Shown here: piece after piece, positions 56,793-64,000 of the stretch | Position numbering within the stretch: the first letter of the stretch is position 1 | Layout of the letters: each line of letters starts with the position of its first letter | Source: Firmicutes bacterium TM09-10 | Lineage (GTDB): Bacteria; Bacillota; Clostridia; Lachnospirales; Lachnospiraceae | Direction of reading: 5' to 3' | Length of the DNA: 64,000 nucleotides | Assembly: GCA_003481005.1 (NCBI GenBank) | Contig: QUKC01000003.1 | Span: 167,466-231,465, forward strand | Translations under genes and position numbers: made by a program | Notes under the pieces: model-generated | What the model was told of the DNA's origin: nothing | Databases searched by the model: none | What the model saw: the letters and a program-made list of their open reading frames with translations, nothing else

Positions 56793-57596
56793 TCAGGGAG
56801 TTGCCCTTTTTGATATTGGTTGAACCATCGCATTAGCTTCGCGCTGTTTCGTATTCCAATCACATATTTCAAAATTTTCATTGTACCATCTTATATTGGA
56901 CATTCCATATACATTTCCCATTTTTAATCCTTGATAATATGCTTGTCCATCTACAATCGTTCCATGATACATGCCATTGAATTTGCTTCCATTATATAGA
57001 CCAACTAGTTGCGGAATCCCTCCTGTATGCTTATCTTTGACATTTTTTACAATATCACAAAAGCAATGGAAATAATTTCTACTTGTACTTTCGTTATTTC
57101 CATTTTTGAACCTCAAAAAGTTCTCATCATATTCTTTTTTCCCACTTCCATCTGAAAAAAGGTTCATTGACTTTCTAAAATCAGTATATATTTTTATGTT
57201 CTCCCATATTATTCCATTCCAAAAGTATACGTTGGCATCAAATATTCTTTTTTTATTTCGCCCTATATGATATATTTTAATAATTCCATTATTAAGTTTG
57301 TATACTGAATGCGCTCTTTTGATTTCATTAAATATAATCTCACTTCTATCTTGATAATCCATATCTGTTGATAACAACATTCCCACATCACACATACTTG
57401 TTAAGCGAGTTAATATCTGATATGTAAATAGTGTTTCTCCACAATACCCTAATATATCAGGAGTATTTTTTAATGCAAATGTCTTTTGGCTATAATCATA
57501 AAAATTCCTATTATCAGAAATTCTACTATCACTGGCTATATATGCAGAACATGGACCTCTCTGATCACAAGCCAGCCACCCTACAATTAATGTCAT
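56793..57596 (-). CDS. Proteasome-like Ntn-hydrolase candidate, function unknown
   Basis: 267 aa. Starts MTLIVGWLACDQRGP; removal of Met would expose Thr as an N-terminal nucleophile. AYIASDSRISDN resembles the AADSR stretch of proteasome beta subunits, and QKTFALKNTPDILGYCGE sits where the catalytic Lys and its following strand are found. The remaining ~180 residues are unlike classical proteasomes (DGSGKKEYDENFLRFKNGN, KDKHTGGIPQLVGLYNG). Start set at ATG 57596 with GAGG upstream. First-named member of a three-gene cassette. Assignment is by motif reading only. Confidence 0.55.
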   Translation of the reverse strand: MTLIVGWLACDQRGPCSAYIASDSRISDNRNFYDYSQKTFALKNTPDILGYCGETLFTYQILTRLTSMCDVGMLLSTDMDYQDRSEIIFNEIKRAHSVYKLNNGIIKIYHIGRNKKRIFDANVYFWNGIIWENIKIYTDFRKSMNLFSDGSGKKEYDENFLRFKNGNNESTSRNYFHCFCDIVKNVKDKHTGGIPQLVGLYNGSKFNGMYHGTIVDGQAYYQGLKMGNVYGMSNIRWYNENFEICDWNTKQREANAMVQPISKRATP

Positions 57597-57614
57597 TTTT
57601 ACTAATTCCTCTTT

Positions 57615-57667
57615 GCAAATCCATTCTAAAAATCCATAAACTTTATGCACTTTTAGAGTGGATTTGC
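57615..57667. promoter_or_regulatory. 17-bp inverted repeat upstream of the Ntn-hydrolase-like gene
   Basis: GCAAATCCATTCTAAAA (57615-57631) and TTTTAGAGTGGATTTGC (57651-57667), one mismatch, 19-bp loop. Starts 19 bp before the start codon. May be an operator or a leader hairpin. The rest of 57668-57849 shows no gene. Confidence 0.55.
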
Positions 57668-57849
57668 ACCACCATCTTTTATCATCTGATAAACGTCTTA
57701 CTCTTAGACCACTAGAACCATGTTCAGTATTATTTTATCACTCTTGCCCCCATTATACAACATATTTCCAAATGGTAATCTAATGTAAAAAATGAAATTT
57801 TAAATTCCACCGCCTACTTGCACTGGAATTTACTTTTTCAAGTCAGCAA

Positions 57850-58671
57850 TCATTTCAAATCTAATACTTTCTCTATCTTCAACTTCTTTGCATTTATCAT
57901 TCTCAAAATAAATGCCTCATATCCTTCATCAGGATAATTAGGATTATCCTTTTCCTCATATTCATCCGGAGTCCCATACAGTGCCCCTATGCGTTCTCCA
58001 AACACTTTTAGTGCTGCTGCAAAGTTCGGTTGAGTGCCTTTTCGAACTAACACTTGTATTTTTTGAGGCAATTCTGAATACAGTTTTTTTAATTGCTCCA
58101 GATGTTGATCTAAAGACATATCCGTATTTTCTGAATATATAGTTGCAATTTTTCTTTCAATTATTCTGTTAATTTCTTCAGATGTTGCCTTTTCTGACTT
58201 TGTCCCTCTTCTAACATATATTACATCTTTTTCTATTTTTTCAGACTGTCCAAGTGATACGAAAGGCAATCTTTCTGGAGTATCATGTATAACCATGATT
58301 TGAAACTTTTTATTTTCAAATTTTCCATAAACATCCGAATCAAAAACAAAATTAAACACCTCATAATCTAAACTCGATGAAACAAGCCTAGAAATACTAT
58401 TACTGATGTCAGCAGTATCCTTCAGACTATCTAGTCCTAAAATATCAAATGTATTATCTTCGTTTTCCTTTACACCGAATACGATAATTCCTCCACCATT
58501 ATTTGCCATAGCTAACATAATTTTTGCCAACGGACCCTTGTCTATCCAAGTCTCTTTAAAATCCATTTCATTCAATTCACCGCATGACTTTTTCATAAAA
58601 TCCCGAAAATTGTCTTTTGTTGGTTCTTTAAGAAACTGATCATAAAAATGATCTTTTATTTGTGGATTCAC
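57850..58671 (-). CDS. AlbA_2 (Schlafen-type) putative DNA/nucleotide-binding protein
   Basis: 273 aa. AlbA_2 domain at ~30-180: EMDFKETWIDKGPLAKIMLA, MANNGGGIIVFGVKENED, then VIYVRRGTKSEKATSEEINR. The remaining ~85 residues are charged and helical. Such domains occur in regulators, in SLFN-like nucleases and in defence islands. Start set at GTG 58671 because AAGGAGG is 8 nt upstream; an ATG at 58692 overlaps that site. Middle gene of the cassette, 45 bp after the M24 frame. Confidence 0.8.
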   Translation of the reverse strand: MNPQIKDHFYDQFLKEPTKDNFRDFMKKSCGELNEMDFKETWIDKGPLAKIMLAMANNGGGIIVFGVKENEDNTFDILGLDSLKDTADISNSISRLVSSSLDYEVFNFVFDSDVYGKFENKKFQIMVIHDTPERLPFVSLGQSEKIEKDVIYVRRGTKSEKATSEEINRIIERKIATIYSENTDMSLDQHLEQLKKLYSELPQKIQVLVRKGTQPNFAAALKVFGERIGALYGTPDEYEEKDNPNYPDEGYEAFILRMINAKKLKIEKVLDLK

Positions 58672-58716
58672 CCAATTTCCCTCCTTAATCATAACTTCCA
58701 GTAGCTGCTACTAGCT

Positions 58717-59402
58717 TTACAATTCAACTAATTTACTATCTTCAAAGTAGTAAATATTTTCCTTTTTATACCCATATTTCGACCTTGGAATACTTATATG
58801 TGGCTCAAAAGTAAAATAATCTACATCGCTCAATTTCTGTTTATTTCCTTTCTCAATATATACTCGATCACCCTTATTCTTCACAATGGAATGCCCTAAA
58901 TTTCCCATAAAATCAAGGTTAATAAATCCATTTTCCGTTATTATTTCATTAATATGATAATATAGTTCTTCAAATGTTGTTTCAATATTTGCAAATTCCA
59001 ATAATTCCTTATGTAGCCCGTCCTCCATCTGTAGACCATTTCGCCACTCAACATTATTTACATCTGCCTTATCTACAACTACACCATTTTCTAAAATAAT
59101 TGTCCTTGCATAATCTCCCCAAATATTATCATTCTGTGGACTCAAATCAATGGTTACAATGTCATTCTCATTAATTATTCTGTCACTTGTAACATACTGT
59201 TTCCCAGATACAGAAACTGTTGTCTCATCTCCGGCAAACACAAATGCCCCAACATCCCAATACCAAAACGAATCAGCTCCAAGTTCAAGCATTTTCTGCT
59301 CACACAATTTTCTTATATCAAGCAATTTCATTCCTGGTTTAATATTTTTTTCGCAAAATCAATGGTATCCTTTGCAATTTGTTGAACATCTTTATATTTC
59401 AT
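58717..59402 (-). pseudogene. M24-family metallopeptidase with N-terminal frameshift in an A7 run
   Basis: True start is ATG 59402, with AGGAGG 5 nt upstream, giving MKYKDVQQIAKDTIDFAKK. At A7 (59345-59351) the frame breaks and meets a stop (ILNQE-stop). Adding one A restores NIKPGMKLLDIRKLCEQKML and the rest of the domain. Metal ligands of M24 are visible after the shift: VTIDLSPQNDNIWGDYART (two Asp), LGHSI (His), FEPHIS and KKENIYYFEDS (Glu). Either decay, sequencing error, or slippage-mediated expression. It opens the cassette with the AlbA_2 gene next. Confidence 0.8.
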
Positions 59403-59432
59403 TGCAACCTCCTATTCAAAAACATTACTCCG

Positions 59433-59701
59433 CCCACAAATAGAGCCAAACTAGAGCCATTTGATAAAATAAATGCCGGAAACCTGCATATACAATGGGG
59501 TCCCTCCTCTGCTACGCAGCGGTCCTCCCCATTGTCATGAATACAAGCTTTCGGCATTTTAATTTGTTTATTCCAGTTCGGCAAGTCATTGCTTTAGCTT
59601 AAACTATTTTGTTTAAGTTTTATTTAAAATCTGCCGATATTCTACCTCATTTGCACATTTTATTTTGGCTTACTGATTTTCTGTTGCCAAAGTGTTGCCA
59701 T
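59433..59701. repeat. Long direct repeat R4, copy 2 (right boundary of the cassette)
   Basis: Matches 56461-56699 in the same orientation, with the same opening, terminator-like hairpin, TTTAAGTTTTAT block and paired GTTGCCA ends. It carries an extra palindrome of the R5 type inserted in the hairpin loop. Together with copy 1 it brackets about 2.7 kb holding three genes. No other gene lies in 59403-59757. Confidence 0.75.
59492..59543. repeat. Small palindrome ending in GTCATGAAT (family R5, copy 3), inserted in R4 copy 2
   Basis: ACAATGGGG (59492-59500) / CCCCATTGT (59527-59535) with inner CTGC-TAC-GCAG hairpin, then CATGAATAC. Absent from the matching position of R4 copy 1, so it looks like an insertion. 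Confidence 0.65.
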
Positions 59702-59757
59702 GAAACAAATTATAACTATTGACTACAGAAAGGTCAAGCCACTAATCCATCTTCACG

Positions 59758-61132
59758 TTATATATTTATTGTTTTCTGAAACGAAACCTGTGATGCTCTG
59801 ATTTTTTTAGGATACACGTCCTTATACCTGTAAATACTCATAATAATTCCTACCAATGCATAGCACAATAAAATATTACTTCTGCCAATGGATAAAAATG
59901 GCAAGAAGGAGGATGCTGGTGGAATTATACCCAAAGCACCTAACAAGTTTAATAAAATATTTAATAAGATTATCATTCCACAACCAAATCCCATAACCAT
60001 GCCAAGTTCATTTTTTTGTTTAATAGAAGCTCCAAAAATAAACATTACAAGTGCTGCCAAGACAGCAACAACAACGATTCCGGCAATACTTCCATAGCTA
60101 TTGAGAATATAAGAAAAAATGTAATCACTATTAAACTCCGGTAAACTGCCAATCACATCATTTCCGCTATTACCTACAAACAAAATGTCTTTGCTAAATG
60201 TTCTGAGCATTGAAGTAAGATAAAATCCTTCTCCTGAAGCAGAAAAAAAAGGAGTGAATCCTTGCTTCCTGATACTCTGCCAACAAATGAAATGTGTACA
60301 TCACAAACAACAACATAATAGGCAAAAACATGAAAACTGCCCATAGACTAACAATTGTCTTTTTTACCGATATTTTGAACCACCCCTTTAGAATAGCCAC
60401 CGTAAGCTGAATCAACATACTAATCATCATAATTATCGCAACAATAAGATTCGGCATTCGAAAAGTAATAAAAACAGGAATAATCAGCCAAACAATCGAC
60501 TTTAACAATGCAGGAAAACCACCATCTCTATATTTATATAAAATTGCTCCATAAATTGGTACATAAAACATCATCAGCGAAGTAGCAGAGATTCTGAACA
60601 TTCCAAATCCGATACTATACCGTACTCCATTAATATCGCCACCAAAGAAACCGGCCAAAAGCAAAATCCCCATAGTAATTATGAATAAACCTATTATCTT
60701 GGAGTATTTTGCAATTACAGTATAATCAACAAAATAAATCCCACACATTAAGATAAAACCAATAAAAACAGAATAAACAAAACTTTCCGTCTCAAATTGA
60801 TACATCTCCTGCATAAACGGTTCTAAATTACTATATCCACTTTGATAAAAAATAGACTGCTGTAGCAAAATTCCTAGCAGGCTCAATATTCCTACAATAA
60901 CAAGTAATTTCCAAGCAATCTGTGGCTTATGAATTTTATCCAATGAAATACCAACCGCAATCGGATCACCCATATCTGCAACAGCATTTTTTTCTGCTTC
61001 TTCATATGACATTCCATCAGCAATATTGTCTTCTATCTGACTTTCAATATGTCCCTTTATCTCCTCGGCAATATATGGTCTTGCTTTTTTACAACGAATT
61101 TGCAATAACAGTTTTTCCAAATATTTTTCCAT
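59758..61132 (-). pseudogene. HAAS (permease prefix) - FtsW/RodA/SpoVE-like membrane protein split by a frameshift
   Basis: Part one (ATG 61132 down to ~60250) has an N-terminal HAAS domain (LLQIRCKKARPYIAEEIKGH, ADGMSYEEAEKNAVADMGDP) and about seven membrane helices. At T8 on the minus strand (60243-60250) the frame shifts; with T7 it would continue FFSASGEGFYLTS into part two (to 59758), the SEDS C-terminus with SLPEFNSDYIFSYILNSYGS and FLPFLSIGRSNILLCYALVG. SEDS proteins polymerise glycan strands. The PadR gene upstream is 2 bp away and probably regulates it. Confidence 0.8.
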
Positions 61133-61134
61133 AT

Positions 61135-61464
61135 CTACACCCCCATTGCAAGAACATTGGCTACAGCAGATTGATATTCGTTCCATTCTGCTTTCTTTGT
61201 TTCCAGCAATGCTCTTCCCTCTTTCGTGATGCTATAATACTTCCTCGTCTTACCAACATATTCCTGCTCATATACCTTAAGCAATCCTTTTCCTTCTAAA
61301 CCATGCAATAAAGGATACAATGTTCCTGCTTTCAATTCAAACACATTACAGGATTTTTTACGCAGAGTATCAATCATCTCGTAACCATACATATCTTTTT
61401 CCGCAAGTAATCTGAGTAGAAGCATTGTCATACTTCCAGAAATTAATGCCTTATCAACAGCCAT
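61135..61464 (-). CDS. PadR-family transcriptional regulator
   Basis: 109 aa. Winged-helix motifs ISGSMTMLLLRLLAEKDMYG, YEMIDTLRKKSCNVFELKAG, TLYPLLHGLEGKGLLKVYEQ. Short subfamily-2 PadR with a single C-terminal helix. AAGGAGG-like site precedes the ATG. The next gene starts 2 bp after its stop; PadR-HAAS pairs are a common regulatory unit controlling envelope proteins. Confidence 0.92.
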   Translation of the reverse strand: MAVDKALISGSMTMLLLRLLAEKDMYGYEMIDTLRKKSCNVFELKAGTLYPLLHGLEGKGLLKVYEQEYVGKTRKYYSITKEGRALLETKKAEWNEYQSAVANVLAMGV

Positions 61465-61492
61465 ATCTAATCCTCCTTATGTAGATAATCTA

Positions 61493-61535
61493 TATATCGG
61501 TTGTCTACAGTATATCGTCCATCTATATAAGTCAA
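61493..61535 (-). promoter_or_regulatory. Candidate promoter/operator of the PadR operon
   Basis: Minus-strand TTGACT (61535-61530) and TATACT (61514-61509) separated by 15 nt. TATATCG occurs at 61493-61499 and again at 61511-61517, spaced 18 nt, overlapping the -10 region. Possible autoregulatory PadR site. Confidence 0.45.
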
Positions 61536-61632
61536 TATAATTTTAGGTTCTCTTTAGCTTCATCAAATTATTTACTGAATCAAAGTCCTATTGTATTACA
61601 AAAGGGAGCAGTTTCCTGCTCCACTTCCTACA

Positions 61633-62944
61633 TTACCTAACATCTCTACTGTACTTTTTCCGATGCTTATTGTGCCTATTCAGTTCCTTTGCTTCCTGTT
61701 GCTTTCTTTGCAACTTTGCTTTTAGGCTGTCTGACTCTGCCTTATTTCCAGTCTGCTGTTCCCACTTTACAACTGCCGATTGATAATCACTATACTCTGC
61801 TTTGGAAGCTCTGTATTCAGTCAAAAACTCCTTCACATTCTTATAACCATAACCCTGCACGATACTTGATAGGTACTGTTTCATATTGGCTATCTGTGTC
61901 TTTAGCTGTTCTGCCTGCTCCTGAAGCTTGTTGCGCTGTTTTCCTTTGAAAATACCCTTTGTTCCGGCAATCTCCTTCTCAACACTTGCAAGTTGTTGCT
62001 CCCTTTGATAGATGGCTGCATTCTGCTTCTCCAACTTGCTATAAATGTCTGCAAGTCTCAGAAACTTGGAAGCAAGTTTGGACTTCTTCGGCATTTCCGG
62101 TATCGGTTCACTTTTCTCCATCACAGACTCATTGACTGCCTGAACCTTCGTCTGCTCTGGTTCTGCCTTAACAAACACATTGGTCACCTTATCAGCCTTT
62201 TCCAAAGTCATTTTAAATACCTTACTAATCAAAAGCTCCAAGGCATATATCGCCATCATAATCAGGCTTTTGAACAGTACCGGATTTCTCCCTGACTTCT
62301 GAATGGAAGCCTTTACTTTCTGTCCGATTTTGCTCTGCTTCACTTCCAAAATCTGCTCCTCCGGCACACCACTAATCAACGCTCTATCCACAGTCTGATT
62401 CCACATGGTACGGTACTGATTATCCGTGCGTATCTGCTCCGCTTTGGGGTTGTTCTTACCAATCTTTTTCGTAGGCAGATACACACCGTTTCTGTCAAAA
62501 ACCCTGAGCTTTTGCTTATTATCTTTTACATAAATATTGATAAGGTCAGTGTAGGAGCGTTTCACTTCATCAAGGAATCTGTCGTTCTTAAACCTGCTGT
62601 CCTTGATAGTAAAAAAGTACGCTCATATACCTCGCCCTTGGGAATGATTTTACAGCCTTTACGAAGCTGTCCGGCTTCATCCAGTATCTCTTTTTTGTTC
62701 GTACATGCTTTCCGTTTTCATCATAAAACATATTTCTTGTGGCAATCTTCTCCACAGGTTCATCAAGCAGCTTTCGCTCCGAAAAGATAAGATGGATATG
62801 ATAGTTGGTCTTGCTTTTGTTGTGGTGCAGGGCAGCGATACACTCCACGCCATAACTTTGCTTGAAGTGTTCAGTAAAAAGTTTCAGCAGCTTGGAGAAG
62901 TCCTCGGATTTCTTGGCAAGACTTCTGATGTCCGTATGGCACAA
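61633..62944 (-). pseudogene. Decayed MobA/MobL-type relaxase
   Basis: Relaxase metal-binding motif TNYHIHLIFSERKLLDEP is present, followed by IATRNMFYDENGKHVRTKK. Two single-base losses break the frame: in an A6 run after VRTKK (expected continuation EILDEAGQLRKGCKIIPKGE) and in a T6 run after VYERT (expected FFTIKDSRFKNDRFLDEVKR). The 310-residue C-terminal part is then open (SYTDLINIYVKDNKQKLRVF, coiled coil to end). The N-terminus, with the expected catalytic Tyr, is missing; the sequence stops at ~62930 where an oppositely oriented XRE fragment begins. Remnant of a mobilizable element. Confidence 0.85.
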
Positions 62945-63391
62945 TATGAATCAGAAGCAAGAGTACCCAAGCATGACCTCGTAAAAGAAATTGCGGATAT
63001 CTTTGATATCAGCACCCCTGCACTTACCGTACCGGATATAGATACCTGCATCGGTCTTATGCACACCTTTTTCACATTGGAAGATATGTATGGACTGAAA
63101 ATTGACGAAATGGATGGTGAAGTAGTCTTACGTCTGAATAAGTCCGACTATTCCACCTATTCCTCCATGAATAAAATGCTCCGTGCATGGCTCGCCGAAG
63201 CTAAGAAGCTGGAGAACGGAGAAAGCACCAAAGAGGAATATGATGACTGGCGTTACAAATATCCGGAACTGGATACACACCAAATCTGGGGTAAGGTTCC
63301 TTCACAGGAAATCAGCGATATGCTTCTCGCTGGATTGAAAGAAATGGAAAAAGAAGAAAAGAAACAAACGAAACGTAAAAAGAAAAAATAA
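62918..63391 (+). pseudogene. XRE-family regulator lacking most of its helix-turn-helix
   Basis: About 157 codons reading KTSDVRMAQYESEARVPKHD then LVKEIADIFDISTPALTVPD, IDTCIGLMHTFFTLEDMYG and a Lys-rich end. This is the C-terminal two-thirds of XRE regulators often found on Clostridia mobile elements; the first HTH helices are gone. The open frame continues upstream only as antisense relaxase sequence, so a deletion fused the two genes tail to tail near 62920. An internal ATG at 62936 could allow expression of a fragment. Confidence 0.7.
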
Positions 63392-63427
63392 GCATGAAAA
63401 AACCTTACCAATTTTCAGTTTTCATAC

Positions 63428-64000
63428 CCTCGTCTGTGGAACTTTTTCTGTAAAATAATCTAGGCAAGGTCCTTCTATGATAAAATAATTATCATTAGGA
63501 GGGCCTTTTATTATGGCAAGACAAAAGAAACCTGTACACAGAGTACAAATGACCGATGGTAAAAGAAACATCATTCGGCAGCTTCTCGAAGAATACGATA
63601 TCGAGACTGCAGAAGACATCCAGGATGCTCTCAAAGATCTCTTAGGTGGCACCATTAAAGAAATGATGGAAGCCGAAATGGATGGTCACCTTGGATACGA
63701 AAAGTCCGAGCGTTCTGACAACGATGATTATCGCAACGGCTATAAACATAAGCAGGTAAACAGTCGGTATGGTTCTATGGAAATCGAAGTCCCACAGGAT
63801 CGAAAATCGACCTTTGAACCACAGATTGTGAAAAAGCGTCAGAAAGACATTTCTGATATTGATCAGAAGATCATTTCTATGTATGCAAAGGGAATGACCA
63901 CTCGTCAGATCTCGGAAACAATCGAAGATATCTATGGTTTTGAAGCATCAGAAAGTTTCATATCTGACGTGACAGATAAAATACTTCCTCAGATTGAAGA
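63428..64000 (+). mobile_element. IS256-family insertion sequence, left part
   Basis: Transposase gene at 63513 running off the window, preceded by ~85 bp that begins GTCTGTGGAACTTTTTCTG, a plausible left inverted repeat. The right end and target duplication are outside the window, so the exact boundary is uncertain. Confidence 0.75.
63513..64000 (+). CDS. IS256-family (mutator-type) transposase, N-terminal part
   Basis: 162 residues before the window ends. Typical opening: LLGGTIKEMMEAEMDGHLGY, EKSERSDNDDYRNGYKHKQV, GSMEIEVPQDRKSTFEPQIV, KKRQKDISDIDQKIISMYAK and GMTTRQISETIEDIYGFEAS. The DDE catalytic residues would lie in the missing part. AGGAGG precedes ATG 63513. Confidence 0.95.
   Translation, partial: MARQKKPVHRVQMTDGKRNIIRQLLEEYDIETAEDIQDALKDLLGGTIKEMMEAEMDGHLGYEKSERSDNDDYRNGYKHKQVNSRYGSMEIEVPQDRKSTFEPQIVKKRQKDISDIDQKIISMYAKGMTTRQISETIEDIYGFEASESFISDVTDKILPQIE

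Noticed and set aside
62705-63391. Continuous 228-codon plus-strand frame
   Set aside because: The first ~70 codons are antisense to the relaxase remnant. Only the part from about 62918 resembles a real XRE regulator, so the frame is treated as chimeric.

Overview
The window looks like chromosomal DNA of an anaerobic, spore-forming Clostridia, most likely a gut Lachnospiraceae. Supporting evidence: Firmicutes-type gene order around sua5-rpiB-upp-atp; the sporulation genes spoIID, spoIIQ and spoVT with recognisable sigmaE-like and sigmaG-like promoters; a QueT transporter; an anaerobic sulfatase-maturase homologue next to an N-acetylhexosamine kinase homologue; and AGGAGG-type ribosome binding sites throughout.

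Layout. 1-3.0 kb: the start of an ABC ATPase, a LytTR regulator, and a MarR-MATE efflux pair with its own operator. 3.0-7.0 kb: a ddl-murF-dipeptidase operon. 7.1-12.7 kb: a branched-chain amino-acid (Liv) ABC transporter operon with an attenuator-like leader and a cytidylate-kinase-like gene at its end. 12.8-17.3 kb: spoIID-spoIIQ and an aconitase-family hydratase. 17.4-24.8 kb: N-acetylhexosamine kinase with radical-SAM maturase, glycogen phosphorylase, an acyltransferase-like protein, and queT under a preQ1-I riboswitch. 24.9-32.7 kb: a methyltransferase with a large membrane-anchored protein, then a MoxR-DUF58 membrane operon. 32.8-40.1 kb: a complete F-type ATP synthase operon (atpZ-I-B-E-F-H-A-G-D-C) whose c subunit carries a Na+-binding signature. 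40.3-45.8 kb: cell-wall hydrolase, dCMP deaminase, upp, rpiB, sua5, pcp, spoVT. 45.9-49.1 kb: flavoprotein, DeoR regulator, fruK, and a fruA gutted by an internal deletion.

From about 49.2 kb the DNA is visibly AT-richer and accessory: XRE-AbrB regulator with acyltransferase, GrpB, hybrid kinase, nitrilase-family enzyme, a Nudix-HAD fusion, a three-gene cassette between two long direct repeats (proteasome-like Ntn hydrolase, Schlafen/AlbA_2 protein, frameshifted M24 peptidase), a PadR-controlled HAAS-SEDS gene split by a homopolymer frameshift, a decayed MobA/MobL relaxase abutting a decapitated XRE regulator, and an IS256-type transposase running off the end.

The most unusual content is non-coding. 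A ~133-bp structured element occurs five times in two sequence subfamilies whose stems change in a compensatory way. Every copy points in the direction of transcription of its neighbours and four of the five begin in the U-run of an intrinsic terminator. Three further highly structured intergenic elements (a 162-bp multi-branched one, a pseudoknotted one, a 58-bp tandem repeat block) and a family of small palindromes ending in GTCATGAAT are also present. No tRNA, rRNA or CRISPR array was found.
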